Assembly: GCA_031285165.1 (NCBI GenBank)
Contig: JAITWR010000198.1
Span: 1-36,205, forward strand
Direction: 5' to 3'
Length of the DNA stretch: 36,205 nucleotides
DNA from: Novosphingobium sp.
GTDB lineage: Bacteria > Pseudomonadota > Alphaproteobacteria > Sphingomonadales > Sphingomonadaceae
The position numbers and the translations under genes were made by a program. The number at the start of each line of letters is the position of its first letter. Position 1 is the stretch's first letter. Of this stretch, positions 1 to 7,857 are shown one piece after another. The notes beneath the pieces are model-generated. The model worked only from the letters and a program-made list of their open reading frames with translations. It did no database searches and was not told the origin of the DNA.

Positions 1-1
1 C

Positions 2-721
2 CCGACGCCGGGCGGCGGCACTCCGGTCAACCGCACGCTCAACGCTGGCGCTGCGCGGGTCTATGGCGCCGAGCTGGAATTCAACTATGCGCCGCGTTCG
101 ATCGAAGGCCTCTCGTTCCAGTTCAGCGCGGCCTATACTCATGCCCGCCTGCTCGCGTTCGGTGATGCGCCCTGCTACGGCGGCCAGACCTTTGCGATGG
201 GCTGCAACCAGCTTTTCACCCCTTCCGCCAACCAGGCCGTCCCCGGCGCCGGCGCGATCACGGTGGACGGCGTCTCCGGCTTCTACCGCGCGCAGGATCT
301 CGGCGGCACTCCTATGGTGCGCGCACCGAAATGGCAGGTGAATTTCGGCTTTGCCTACGACATGCCGCTGGAAAACGGCTGGACACTGTCGTTCACCAAC
401 ACCAGCCAGTACAGCTCGCGCTACCTCACCACGCCGGGCCGCCGCGCCGATTTCTACGCCCCGTCGTATTTCAAGACCGATTTCGGCCTGGCGGTGAAAG
501 GCGCTGAAGATCGCTGGGAAGTGGCTTTCATCGGCAAGAACCTGACGAACCGGATCACGGCCAGTTCCTGCACTTCGTCGAATGTTGCCAACGGCACCAA
601 CTTCGGCGGGCAGATCACCGGCGGCGGCATCGGCGGCCCGGCCGGGATCGATGAAGTGGGCTGCTATGCCGACCGCGGCCGCGAGCTGTGGCTGCGCCTG
701 ACACTGCGCCCGTTCAACTGA
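2..721 (+). CDS. TonB-dependent receptor, C-terminal part (5' truncated by window edge)
   Basis: The reading frame is open from the first bases and ends at TGA 719-721, giving about 239 residues of an outer-membrane beta-barrel. Alternating aromatic/polar strands are visible, for example GAELEFNYAPR, LSFQFSAAYTHARL and WQVNFGFAYDMPLENGW. There is also a typical late-barrel motif, VAFIGKNLTNR, corresponding to the 'N-L-T/F-D-R' segment of TonB receptors, and a terminal strand LWLRLTLRPFN. The plug domain and signal peptide lie outside the window, so the substrate cannot be inferred. Two cysteines close together in an extracellular-loop-like segment (SSCTSSN and VGCYAD) resemble the loop cysteines common in sphingomonad receptors. 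Family assignment is firm; specificity is unknown. Confidence 0.88.
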   Translation, partial: PTPGGGTPVNRTLNAGAARVYGAELEFNYAPRSIEGLSFQFSAAYTHARLLAFGDAPCYGGQTFAMGCNQLFTPSANQAVPGAGAITVDGVSGFYRAQDLGGTPMVRAPKWQVNFGFAYDMPLENGWTLSFTNTSQYSSRYLTTPGRRADFYAPSYFKTDFGLAVKGAEDRWEVAFIGKNLTNRITASSCTSSNVANGTNFGGQITGGGIGGPAGIDEVGCYADRGRELWLRLTLRPFN

Positions 722-725
722 TCAG

Positions 726-754
726 GGGCCTGAACGGAAATCGCCTTCAGGCCC
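726..754. terminator. Bidirectional hairpin between convergent receptor and comM
   Basis: A perfect 9-bp inverted repeat, GGGCCTGAA (726-734) and TTCAGGCCC (746-754), encloses an 11-nt loop. It begins 5 bases after the receptor stop codon, and its right arm contains the comM stop codon (TCA on the plus strand at 747-749). There is no long T-run. Position between two convergent genes supports a shared transcription end, but termination efficiency is inferred. Confidence 0.55.
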
Positions 755-2255
755 GCGGCGGCTGGCGGCGGTAGCTCAGGGCTTCGGCGATGTGGATGCG
801 TCCGATCGTTCCGGCTCCGGCCAGGTCGGCGATCGTGCGGGCGACGCGCAGCATGCGGGTATAGCCGCGTGCCGACAGGCGCATGGCCTCGGCCGCCTGC
901 ATCAGCAGCTTGCGCCCGGCCTCGTCGGGCGTGGCATGGGCGGCGAGCGCCTCGCCGTCCAGCTCGGCGTTGGTGCGCGCGCCGCTGCCGGCAAGGCGGG
1001 CGGTCTGGATCGCCCGCGCCGCGGCCACGCGGGCCGCTACTTGCGCGGAGCCTTCCGCGGGCGCCGGCAGGGCAAGGTCGGCGGCGCTGACCGGGTCGAC
1101 CTCGACGTGAAGGTCGATGCGGTCGAGCAGCGGACCGGAAACCTTGCCCTGATAGTCGGCGGCACAGCGCGGGGCGCGGCTGCAACCGAGCGCGGGATCG
1201 CCCAGGTGGCCGCAGCGGCAGGGGTTCATCGCCGCGACAAGCTGCACGCGCGCCGGGTAAGTGACATGGGCGTTGGCGCGCGCGACGCTGACTTCGCCCG
1301 TTTCCAGCGGCTGACGCAGCGAATCGAGCACCGCGCGCTGGAATTCGGGCAGTTCGTCGAGGAACAGCACGCCGAGATGGGCAAGGCTGACTTCGCCGGG
1401 CCGGACCTTGAACCCGCCGCCGGTCAGCGCCGCCATCGAGGCCGAGTGATGCGGCGCGCGGAACGGGCGGGCGCGGCTGATGCGCCCGTCCTCCAGCGTG
1501 CCCGCCACCGAGGCGACCATCGAAACCTCGAGCGCCTCGGCCGGAGTCAGTTCGGGCAGCACGCCGGGCAGGCAGCTCGCCAGCAGCGACTTGCCCGCGC
1601 CCGGAGGGCCGATCATCAGGAGATTGTGCCCGCCGGCCGCGGCGATTTCCAGCGCGCGCCTGGCGACTTCCTGGCCTTTCACTTGCGCCAGGTCCGGCCC
1701 GCGGCCGGGCGGCTCCGCCTCGCCCGGCGCGGGCAGGGGCAGCACCTGCGTACCCTTGAGGTGATTGAGCAGGCTGACGAGGTCGGGCGCGGCGACGACC
1801 GGCACGCCGCTGGCCCAGCGTGCCTCGGAGCCCTGTGCGGCCGGGCAGATCAGCCCTTTCTCGCTCGCCGAGGCGTGGAGCGCGGCTAGCAGCACGCCGG
1901 GCGAGGAAATGATCCGGCCGTCGAGCGCCAGTTCGCCCACCGCGACATAGTCGGCCAGCAGCTCGGCGTCGGCCACGCCCATCGCGGCCAGGAGAGCAAG
2001 CGCGATCGGCAGATCGTAGTGCGAGCCTTCCTTGGGCAGATCGGCGGGCGAGAGGTTGATCGTGATGCGCTTGGGCGGCAGCGACAGGCCCATCGCGGCA
2101 AGCGCCGCGTGAACCCGCTGGCGGCTTTCGCCCACCGCCTTGTCGGGCAGGCCGACCAGCGCGAAAGCGGGCATGCCGGGCGCGATCTGGCACTGCACTT
2201 CGACCGCGCGTGCATCCAGTCCGAGATAGGCCACTGTCGAAACCAGCGCGACCAA
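747..2255 (-). CDS. comM: YifB/ComM family Mg-chelatase-like AAA+ ATPase
   Basis: The product is about 502 aa, the usual length for ComM/YifB. Proteobacterial ComM is a hexameric helicase that promotes branch migration during natural transformation; whether this strain is competent is unknown. The order is an N-terminal LonB-like fold (AVEVQCQIAPGMPAFALVG), Walker A GPPGAGKS near residue 215, Walker B LFLDELPEF near 300, a cysteine cluster starting NPCRCGHLG near 345, and a C-terminal Mg_chelatase_C region ending in LSYRRQPPRA. The start is taken as TTG at 2255-2253, because family members begin with VALVSTVAYLG-like sequence and GGGAG lies about 6 bases upstream. No in-frame ATG exists nearby; the ATG just upstream is in another frame. 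A GTG seven codons downstream is the alternative. It is divergent from rpmH. Confidence 0.9.
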   Translation of the reverse strand: MVALVSTVAYLGLDARAVEVQCQIAPGMPAFALVGLPDKAVGESRQRVHAALAAMGLSLPPKRITINLSPADLPKEGSHYDLPIALALLAAMGVADAELLADYVAVGELALDGRIISSPGVLLAALHASASEKGLICPAAQGSEARWASGVPVVAAPDLVSLLNHLKGTQVLPLPAPGEAEPPGRGPDLAQVKGQEVARRALEIAAAGGHNLLMIGPPGAGKSLLASCLPGVLPELTPAEALEVSMVASVAGTLEDGRISRARPFRAPHHSASMAALTGGGFKVRPGEVSLAHLGVLFLDELPEFQRAVLDSLRQPLETGEVSVARANAHVTYPARVQLVAAMNPCRCGHLGDPALGCSRAPRCAADYQGKVSGPLLDRIDLHVEVDPVSAADLALPAPAEGSAQVAARVAAARAIQTARLAGSGARTNAELDGEALAAHATPDEAGRKLLMQAAEAMRLSARGYTRMLRVARTIADLAGAGTIGRIHIAEALSYRRQPPRA

Positions 2256-2384
2256 ACCATGTCTCCCTTCATCACTCCGGGGGAAATATGATGACCCGGC
2301 AGCGCGGCGCTGTCGAGCGATTGACGCCGGCCGCGCGCGATTTGGCCGATGGCGCCGGAACCGGCCGCCGGCGGAATGGCAATC

Positions 2385-2413
2385 TTGACTCGGGCCGTAC
2401 CCTCCGGTAACGG
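2385..2413 (+). promoter_or_regulatory. Candidate promoter of rpmH operon
   Basis: TTGACT at 2385-2390 and TAACGG at 2408-2413 are separated by 17 bases, 65 bases before the rpmH start. The -35 is near consensus and the -10 is weak, as is often seen in alphaproteobacteria. Inferred from pattern and position only. Confidence 0.35.
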
Positions 2414-2478
2414 CGCGGCTCTGTTTGAACGGCGGCCCGTGCGGCGGCCCTTTATGATATGGATTTCGAGGTTTTGCG

Positions 2479-2613
2479 ATGAAGCGCACGTTCCAGCCCA
2501 GCCGCCTTGTCCGCGCCCGCCGTCACGGCTTTCGCGCCCGCATGGCCACGGTCGGCGGCCGCAAGGTTCTGCGCGCCCGCCGCGCCCGCGGCCGCAAGAA
2601 GCTTTCGGCCTGA
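2479..2613 (+). CDS. rpmH: 50S ribosomal protein L34
   Basis: A 44-residue, highly basic protein that starts [20 protein letters not shown] and ends GRKKLSA, which is the complete L34 signature and standard length. It is a structural protein of the large ribosomal subunit. GAGG lies 7-8 bases before the ATG. It heads the conserved rpmH-rnpA-yidD-yidC cluster, and rnpA begins 23 bases after its stop codon. The gene is too small for many ORF callers, but identity is unambiguous. Confidence 0.97.
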   Translation: MKRTFQPSRLVRARRHGFRARMATVGGRKVLRARRARGRKKLSA

Positions 2614-2636
2614 GCCAGAATTGGCAGGATCGCCCG

Positions 2637-3002
2637 GTGAAGCCGGCGGTCCTGACGCAGCGCGCCGATTTCCTGGCCGCCAACCGCGGCCTGCGCATTG
2701 CCCGGCCCGGTTTCGTGCTGCTGGCCCGCGCCAATGGCGGCAAGGGGCTGCGTTGCGGCATCACCGTCACCAAACGGATCGGCAATGCCGTGGTCCGCAA
2801 CCGCATGAAGCGGCGCTTCCGCGCGCTGCTGCGCGATGTGCTGCCGGCGCACGGCATGGCCGATACCGATCACGTCCTGATCGGCCGCGAAAGCGGTATC
2901 GAGCGCGGCTTCGCCCTGCTGCGCGACGAACTGATCGCCGCGCTCGGGCGGGCGAAGGCAGGCAAGGGCGACGCGCCGCGCAAGGGAAGGGGCCGGGCAT
3001 GA
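2637..3002 (+). CDS. rnpA: Ribonuclease P protein component
   Basis: A 121-aa basic protein that binds the RnpB RNA and helps process tRNA 5' leaders. The family signature [14 protein letters not shown] is present near residues 50-63, preceded by [17 protein letters not shown], and the length is normal. The start is taken as GTG at 2637 ([15 protein letters not shown]), with an AGGA-type ribosome-binding site about 8 bases upstream. Longer in-frame starts would overlap rpmH. The C-terminal tail is a Lys/Arg/Gly extension. The stop codon overlaps the yidD start as ATGA, suggesting translational coupling. Confidence 0.94.
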   Translation: MKPAVLTQRADFLAANRGLRIARPGFVLLARANGGKGLRCGITVTKRIGNAVVRNRMKRRFRALLRDVLPAHGMADTDHVLIGRESGIERGFALLRDELIAALGRAKAGKGDAPRKGRGRA

Positions 3003-3211
3003 TCGCCCGGCTGTTGATCCTCATTGCCCGGCTGTGGCAGATCGGGCCTTCGCGCGTGCTGGCGCCCAGTTGCCGCTATGCGCCGTCCTGCTCGCAATAT
3101 GCGATCATCGCGCTCGGGAAATACGGTGCGATTAAGGGTGGCTGGCTGGCGTTGAAGCGTCTATTGCGCTGCCATCCCTGGGGGGGGCACGGTTATGACC
3201 CGGTGCCCTGA
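2999..3211 (+). CDS. yidD: Membrane protein insertion efficiency factor YidD
   Basis: A 70-aa protein with an N-terminal amphipathic/hydrophobic segment ([15 protein letters not shown]) and the family motifs [11 protein letters not shown] and [13 protein letters not shown]. YidD assists YidC-dependent insertion of inner-membrane proteins at the cytoplasmic face. Its ATG overlaps the rnpA stop (ATGA). yidC follows after 45 bases, which is the classical gene order. Length and motifs are complete. Confidence 0.95.
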   Translation: MIARLLILIARLWQIGPSRVLAPSCRYAPSCSQYAIIALGKYGAIKGGWLALKRLLRCHPWGGHGYDPVP

Positions 3212-3256
3212 TCGCCCCGTTCCCGCCGGCATGACAGGAAAAGAATAGAGATCTCC

Positions 3257-5035
3257 GTGGATAATCAGCGCAATATCATTCTGGCGGTCCTGCTGACCGC
3301 GCTGATCCTCTTCGGCTGGGATGCGGCGGTGAAGTATTTCTATCCGCAGGCGGGAAAGCCCCGGCCGGCGGCGACCGCTCCCGCGGATGCCAGTGCCAGT
3401 GCCGGGGCCGCGCACCCGGCCAGGCCGACGCGCGAAGGCGGCCTCACCAGTGCGGACGACATCGCGCTTGAGGCGAGGGATCTCAAGACCGAACTGGCCG
3501 CGCCGACTCGCGTGCCGGTCGATGCGCCGGGCCTGTCGGGTTCGATCAACCTTGCCGGCGGACTGATCGACGATCTTTCCACCCGGCGCCATCGCGCCAC
3601 GATCGAGAAGGGCAGCGGCCCCGCGCGCGTGTTTTCGCCGCCGGGCACGCCGGCGCAGCATTTCGCGCAGTTCGGCTGGGTCGGCCAGGGCGGTGTCGAG
3701 GCGCCTTCGCCGACCGCCATCTGGACCGCGCCCGCCGGCGCCAGGCTGACACCGCAGACGCCGGTGACGCTGACCTGGAGCAATGCCGCCGGCCAGATTT
3801 TCACGATCACTTACGCGATCGACAAGGACTATATGATCACCGCGACGCAGCACGTGGTGAACCGGGGGGCGGCGCCGGTCACGGTCAGGCCCTTCGCGCT
3901 GATCAACCGCACCGACCGGACCGCCAGCCTCGATACCTTCCAGATCCATTCCGGCCCGATCGGCGCTTTCGACAGCAGGGTCAGCTTCGACACCAACTAT
4001 TCCGACGTGCGCAAGGCCGGCAGCGTGCCGGCCGAGGGCAGGACCGACTGGCTGGGCTTCACCGATATCTACTGGCTGTCCGCGCTGATCCCCGACGGCG
4101 GCGCAGCGGCCGGCGGTTTCCGCGCGCTTGAACCCGGCATCTACCGCGCCGATCTGCTTTACCGGGATGTCGTGGTCGGGCCGGGCCAGGCATTCACCCG
4201 CACCACGCGGCTGTTCGCCGGCGCCAAGGAAAGCGAGGTTCTTGCCCGCTACGAGGCCGACGGCGTCGCCAGGTTCGGCAATGCTATCGACTGGGGCTGG
4301 TTTTCCTGGTTTGCCAAGCCGATCTTCATGCTGCTGATGGCGCTGTTCCGCGCGGTCGGCAATTTCGGCGTGGCGATCATCCTGCTGACGCTGATCGTGC
4401 GCGGCGTGATGTTCCCGATCGCCCAGCGCCAGTTCGCTTCCATGGCCGCGATGCGCGCGATCCAGCCGAAAATGAAGGTGTTGCAGGAACGCTACAAGGA
4501 CGACAAGCAGAAGCAGCAGCAGGAAATCATGGCGCTTTACAAGCAGGAAGGCGTCAACCCGCTGGCCGGCTGCCTGCCGATCTTCCTGCAAATCCCGGTC
4601 TTTTTCGCGCTTTACAAAGTGCTGATCCTGGCGATCGAGATGCGTCACCAGCCTTTCGTGCTGTGGATCAGGGACTTGTCGGCGCCCGATCCGCTGCATG
4701 TGCTGAACCTGTTCGGCCTGCTGCCGTTCACGCCGCCCTCGTTCCTCGCCATCGGCATCCTGGCGCTGCTGCTGGGCCTGACCATGTTCCTCCAGTTCCG
4801 GCTGAACCCGGCGCCCCCGGACCCGATACAGCAGCAGATGTTCATGATCATGCCGTGGGTCATGATGTTCGTCATGGCGCCTTTCGCCGCGGGCCTGCTG
4901 ATCTACTGGATCACTTCGAACCTGCTGACGATCGGGCAGCAGAAGTACCTTTACAGCCGCCACCCGCAGCTCAGGGCGCAGAACGGGAAAGGCGCGGCCG
5001 ATGCGGAACGGGGCGCGGCGCGGCCGGGCAAGTGA
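3257..5035 (+). CDS. yidC: Membrane protein insertase YidC (Oxa1 family)
   Basis: A 592-aa protein of the Gram-negative YidC type. An N-terminal transmembrane helix (ILAVLLTALILFGWDAAV) is followed by an Ala/Pro-rich linker and a large periplasmic beta domain to about residue 345. The conserved five-helix Oxa1 core starts near GNFGVAIILLTLIVRGVMFP. The arginine in LIVRGVMF is the groove residue conserved in the family. The charged cytoplasmic hairpin MKVLQERYKDDKQKQQQE and the motif GVNPLAGCLPIFLQIPVFF are clear. The start is GTG at 3257 (VDNQRNIILAV). The stop codon overlaps the engB start as GTGA, so the two genes are probably coupled. Confidence 0.97.
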   Translation: MDNQRNIILAVLLTALILFGWDAAVKYFYPQAGKPRPAATAPADASASAGAAHPARPTREGGLTSADDIALEARDLKTELAAPTRVPVDAPGLSGSINLAGGLIDDLSTRRHRATIEKGSGPARVFSPPGTPAQHFAQFGWVGQGGVEAPSPTAIWTAPAGARLTPQTPVTLTWSNAAGQIFTITYAIDKDYMITATQHVVNRGAAPVTVRPFALINRTDRTASLDTFQIHSGPIGAFDSRVSFDTNYSDVRKAGSVPAEGRTDWLGFTDIYWLSALIPDGGAAAGGFRALEPGIYRADLLYRDVVVGPGQAFTRTTRLFAGAKESEVLARYEADGVARFGNAIDWGWFSWFAKPIFMLLMALFRAVGNFGVAIILLTLIVRGVMFPIAQRQFASMAAMRAIQPKMKVLQERYKDDKQKQQQEIMALYKQEGVNPLAGCLPIFLQIPVFFALYKVLILAIEMRHQPFVLWIRDLSAPDPLHVLNLFGLLPFTPPSFLAIGILALLLGLTMFLQFRLNPAPPDPIQQQMFMIMPWVMMFVMAPFAAGLLIYWITSNLLTIGQQKYLYSRHPQLRAQNGKGAADAERGAARPGK

Positions 5036-5682
5036 CGGCCGGAGCGCAAGCGGACGAGGAACTTGTCCGGCGCGCGAGCCGTTTGTTCTCGGGGCGCGTT
5101 GCGTTCCTCAAAAGCGCGCCCGCGCTCCGGTTCCTGCCCGACCCGGACGTGCCCGAGATCGCCTTTGCCGGACGCTCGAACGTCGGCAAGTCATCGCTGC
5201 TCAACGCGCTGACCGGGCGCCGCGCGATCGCCCGCACGTCGGTCACGCCGGGGCGGACGCAGGAGCTCAATTTCTTCGATGTCGGCGATCCCGTGGTGCT
5301 GCGGCTGGTGGACATGCCCGGCTACGGCTTCGCCAAGGCGCCGCCCGCCGTAGTCGAGCAGTGGCGCCGGCTGGTCCGTGATTTCCTGCGCGGCCGCCAG
5401 GTGCTCAAGCGTGCGCTGCTGCTGGTCGATTCGCGCCACGGGGTGAAGCCGGTCGATGCCGGGATGATGCGGCTGCTCGACGAGGCGGCGGTCGGCTATC
5501 GCATCGTTCTCACCAAGGCCGACAAAGTGAAGCCGGGCGATCTTGCCGCCGTGCGCGCCGCGACCGAGGCCGAGGCCCGGAAACACCCGGCGGCCTATCC
5601 CGACGTGCTGGCGACTTCCGCGGAGCGCCGGTCCGGCATCGACGAACTGCGCGCCGCGGTGCTGGCGGATGCGGAATTGTAA
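5032..5682 (+). CDS. engB: Ribosome biogenesis GTP-binding protein EngB/YihA/YsxC
   Basis: A 216-aa TrmE-Era-EngA-YihA family GTPase needed for late large-subunit assembly. G1 GRSNVGKS is at residues 47-54, G3 DMPGYGFAK from 94, G4 TKAD at 161-164, and G5 TSAE near 195. The switch region TSVTPGRTQELNFF is typical. The start is taken as GTG 5032, which overlaps the yidC stop codon; longer alternatives lie inside yidC. It is the last gene of the rpmH-rnpA-yidD-yidC-engB run. Confidence 0.95.
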   Translation: MTAGAQADEELVRRASRLFSGRVAFLKSAPALRFLPDPDVPEIAFAGRSNVGKSSLLNALTGRRAIARTSVTPGRTQELNFFDVGDPVVLRLVDMPGYGFAKAPPAVVEQWRRLVRDFLRGRQVLKRALLLVDSRHGVKPVDAGMMRLLDEAAVGYRIVLTKADKVKPGDLAAVRAATEAEARKHPAAYPDVLATSAERRSGIDELRAAVLADAEL

Positions 5683-5725
5683 CCCCCGGGCCTTCCCCGT
5701 TTTCCCCCGTTTTCGCGCAGATGCC

Positions 5726-5747
5726 GCCGGCGAAAACCCGCGCCGGC
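5726..5747 (+). terminator. Weak terminator-like hairpin after engB
   Basis: GCCGGCG (5726-5732) and CGCCGGC (5741-5747) form a 7-bp GC stem with an 8-nt loop. It is followed within a few bases by GATTTTCG, a very short T-tract, and lies 44 bases after engB. Plausible end of the yidC-engB transcript, but weak. Confidence 0.35.
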
Positions 5748-5782
5748 GCAGATTTTCGCAGTGCCGCTATTGCGCGGGGGCA

Positions 5783-5808
5783 ACAGGCTTACCACCTGAA
5801 GAGCCTGT
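5783..5808. promoter_or_regulatory. Inverted repeat upstream of luxR-type gene
   Basis: ACAGGCT (5783-5789) and AGCCTGT (5802-5808) are perfect 7-bp arms 12 bases apart. An overlapping short dyad GTAA-TCGG-TTAC (5807-5818) follows. The arms resemble lux-box half sites (ACCTG-type), and the site sits about 100 bases before the LuxR start, so autoregulation is possible. No close match to a known lux box is claimed. Confidence 0.3.
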
Positions 5809-5837
5809 AATCGGTTACCTGCCTTGACGATGGCAGG

Positions 5838-5869
5838 CCGGGGGAGGAGGCTGCAACCTCCTCCCCCGG
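5838..5869 (+). other. Strong leader hairpin before luxR-type gene
   Basis: CCGGGGGAGGAGG (5838-5850) pairs perfectly with CCTCCTCCCCCGG (5857-5869) across the 6-nt loop CTGCAA, a 13-bp GC-rich stem. It ends 38 bases before the ATG at 5908 and 23 bases before the likely ribosome-binding site AGGAG (5893-5897). The right arm is complementary to that AGGAG, so a competing pairing is possible. No T-run follows; only TCTTAA is seen. It could be an attenuator, an mRNA-stability element or a protein-binding dyad. Confidence 0.6.
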
Positions 5870-5907
5870 TCTTAACCACCAACCCGACCCTCAGGAGATC
5901 GGATACG

Positions 5908-6759
5908 ATGGCTAATGCTGACGATAGCGGATTTTCGCCCCGCCGCATCGCAAAAAATGACAATGCCGGCATTTCGGACTCACGCTCGGCTCTCGAAGTC
6001 GCGGTGCGGGCCAGCGACGCCTTGTTCGCGGCTGCGAACCGGGATGAACTGATCGCCGCAACCACCAGGGGGAGCAATGCCCTCGGGCTCGGCCGGGTTT
6101 TGCTCTCCTGCGGCAAAAAGATCGGGCCGGAATTGATTCTGGATTCGACGTTCACGACTTTCCGAACGGAATTTCTCGAAGTCTATGACCGCTGGCATGA
6201 AGCCGACCCCATGGTCGCGCGGATTGCGGCGGGCGAACGTGCGGTGTCGTGGAACACGGCCCGCGACCGGTTTCCCGACAGCCGCCAGAACAGCTATATG
6301 GACTATCTGCGATCCATGGGCGTGGGCGGCGGCATTCTGGTGTCGCCTTCCTATCACGGTGATACGGCCAGCCTGTTCATCATGGGGAGCGACAGGGAAC
6401 ATCGCTACGGGCCGGATACGATGCTTGCGGCATCGTTCCTGGGCAGCGTTGCCATGGCCAAAGCGGAAATTCTCGGCCTCAGCCGGACCGTGTCCGCCGA
6501 CGAGGCGATCGCATTGCGCCTGCTGTCCGACGTTCAGCGTGAGGTTCTGAACTGGATCGCCGAGGGCAAATCGAATCTCGATATCGCCCTGATCATGAAT
6601 CTGGGGGAGCGGGCCATACGCTATCATGTCGGCCAGATCCTGCAAAAGCTGGGCGTGGCGACACGGCAGCAGGCAGCGGTCATTTGCAGGACGGCGGGAC
6701 GGACAGACCCGACCCGGAAAGAAGCCGCAGGCCCTTCATCCTCGACTCCCCCCGCCTGA
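5908..6759 (+). CDS. LuxR-family transcriptional regulator with autoinducer-binding domain (solo)
   Basis: A 283-aa protein. Residues about 30-190 match the autoinducer-binding domain and about 204-265 the GerE/LuxR helix-turn-helix (REVLNWIAEGKSNLDIALI...IRYHVGQILQKLGV). Asp100-Pro101 and Trp115 have the same 15-residue spacing as TraR Asp70-Pro71 and Trp85, which contact acyl-homoserine lactones. The positions matching TraR Trp57 and Tyr61 by ungapped count are Thr87 and Glu91, so the ligand pocket may differ. No luxI-type synthase is in the window. The start is ATG 5908, preceded by AGGAG; an in-frame ATG at 5830 lies before the leader hairpin and has no ribosome-binding site. The GST gene follows after 19 bases and may be co-transcribed. 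Confidence 0.88.
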   Translation: MANADDSGFSPRRIAKNDNAGISDSRSALEVAVRASDALFAAANRDELIAATTRGSNALGLGRVLLSCGKKIGPELILDSTFTTFRTEFLEVYDRWHEADPMVARIAAGERAVSWNTARDRFPDSRQNSYMDYLRSMGVGGGILVSPSYHGDTASLFIMGSDREHRYGPDTMLAASFLGSVAMAKAEILGLSRTVSADEAIALRLLSDVQREVLNWIAEGKSNLDIALIMNLGERAIRYHVGQILQKLGVATRQQAAVICRTAGRTDPTRKEAAGPSSSTPPA

Positions 6760-6778
6760 ATGGTTAGCGTCCGCTGCC

Positions 6779-7447
6779 ATGAAGCTCGTCATCGGCAACA
6801 AGAACTACTCAAGCTGGTCGCTGCGCGGCTGGCTGGCCTGCAAGCAGTCGGGCCTTATCTTCGAGGAGATCCAGGTTCCGCTGTTCGGTGAGGACTGGGA
6901 CGCACAGAAGAAGCAGATCGGCGACATCTCGCCCTCGCAGGGCAAGGTGCCGGTGCTGTGGGACGACGAGGCGGTGGTGTGGGACAGCGCCGCCATCATC
7001 GAATATCTCGCCGACAAGGTGGGGCGTGACCGTTTCTGGCCCAAGGCCGACGATGCCCGCGCGATGGCGCGTTCGATGGTGGCGGAGATGCACAGCTCGT
7101 ACATGGCGCTGCGCCTGCAATGTCCGATGAACATCCGCCGCCGCTTCGAGGACTGGGAAATCAGCAGCGAATCGAGAGCCGACATCGTCCGCATCCTCTC
7201 GCTCTGGGCCGAAGCCAGGGCGCGCTTCGGCAGGGGCGGCCCCTATCTTTTCGGCAGCTTCTGCGCGGCGGATATCATCTATGCCCCGGTGGTCAGCCGG
7301 TTCATCACCTATGCCGTGCCGGTTCCCGGCTTTGCCGCAACCTATATGGAAGCGGTGTGGGGGCACGAATGGCTCCAGCAATGGGTCGCCGCGGCCGAAA
7401 GCGAGGACTGGGTGATCGAGCAGTACGAGGTGCCGGTCAGGGCCTAG
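6779..7447 (+). CDS. Glutathione S-transferase family protein
   Basis: A 222-aa protein with an N-terminal thioredoxin-fold domain. It starts MKLVIGNKNYSSWSLRGWLA, where a serine in the NYSSWS loop is the probable glutathione-activating residue. The glutathione gamma-glutamyl site follows as GKVPVLWDDEAVVWDSAAI, with the cis-Pro and the Asp-Ser pair. The C-terminal half is helical, and FGSFCAADIIYAPVV corresponds to the conserved N-capping/hydrophobic staple region (usually S/T-x-x-D). The substrate is unknown; general detoxification or a role in aromatic catabolism are both possible. The ATG is 19 bases after the LuxR stop, so the regulator may be transcribed with it. Confidence 0.88.
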   Translation: MKLVIGNKNYSSWSLRGWLACKQSGLIFEEIQVPLFGEDWDAQKKQIGDISPSQGKVPVLWDDEAVVWDSAAIIEYLADKVGRDRFWPKADDARAMARSMVAEMHSSYMALRLQCPMNIRRRFEDWEISSESRADIVRILSLWAEARARFGRGGPYLFGSFCAADIIYAPVVSRFITYAVPVPGFAATYMEAVWGHEWLQQWVAAAESEDWVIEQYEVPVRA

Positions 7448-7486
7448 GGCATCGCGCACGATATCGGCACCACTCGCCCCGCACCC

Positions 7487-7557
7487 GTCACCCTGAATCC
7501 CGCACCGTTTCCTCATCCCGCACTGTCACCTCGTCCCATACCGTCACCCTGAATCCC
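7487..7557. repeat. Degenerate copies of repeat-arm sequence
   Basis: GTCACCCTGAATCC occurs at 7487-7500 and again at 7543-7556. Its first 11 bases equal the start of the full 29-bp repeat arm that begins at 7564. A more decayed TGTCACCTCGTCCCATACC lies between them. These look like eroded arm fragments next to the intact element. No gene is seen between the GST stop codon and this tract. Confidence 0.6.
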
Positions 7558-7563
7558 ACGCCC

Positions 7564-7659
7564 GTCACCCTGAACTTGTTTCAGGGTCCATCTCTCCGCC
7601 AACCCGGCGGCCTCAGGTGTAAAACTGCCCGATGGACCCTGAAACAAGTTCAGGGTGAC
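7564..7659. repeat. Palindromic intergenic repeat, copy A (29-bp perfect arms)
   Basis: A 96-bp element with perfectly complementary 29-base arms at 7564-7592 and 7631-7659. The arms begin GTCACCCTGAACTTG and end CAAGTTCAGGGTGAC. The 38-base centre contains a small CCGCCAACCCGGCGG hairpin. I recall the arm sequence as a very common sphingomonad intergenic repeat; spurious short translations of it (PELVSGS, LNLFQGP, TLKQVQGD) are frequent in databases. There is no transposase nearby. Confidence 0.85.
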
Positions 7660-7828
7660 GAAGAAGGATGACGGTGTGGGCGACGATGCAGGGGGCGAAG
7701 CAGCCCCCGGTCCGGTGGGCGCCCGGCCTGCGGACGCACGCAGAATCCGCTTTCCTACACGGGCCGGAAGCGCAAAACAGGCCGGGCTCTTTCTCACCGT
7801 CGAAGCCATTGATTGCCGAGCACATTTC

Positions 7829-7857
7829 CGGCCGCGGCAAAAAGTTCGCCGTGGCCG
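7829..7857. repeat. Hairpin in duplicated unit 1 (G-U tolerant)
   Basis: CGGCCGCGGC (7829-7838) faces GCCGTGGCCG (7848-7857) over the 9-nt loop AAAAAGTTC. Nine of ten pairs are Watson-Crick; the sixth would be a G-U wobble in RNA of the plus strand. The counterpart in unit 2 pairs perfectly, so the stem is preserved despite sequence change. Confidence 0.6.

Noticed and set aside
792..1889. Long plus-strand open frame of 365 codons opposite comM
   Set aside because: It is antisense to a complete ComM with all motifs. The composition (Arg/Gly/Ala/His-rich, no domain) is a GC-rich shadow.
3161..4963. 600-codon minus-strand frame
   Set aside because: Fully antisense to yidC; rich in Arg/Gln/His/Asp with no recognisable domain.
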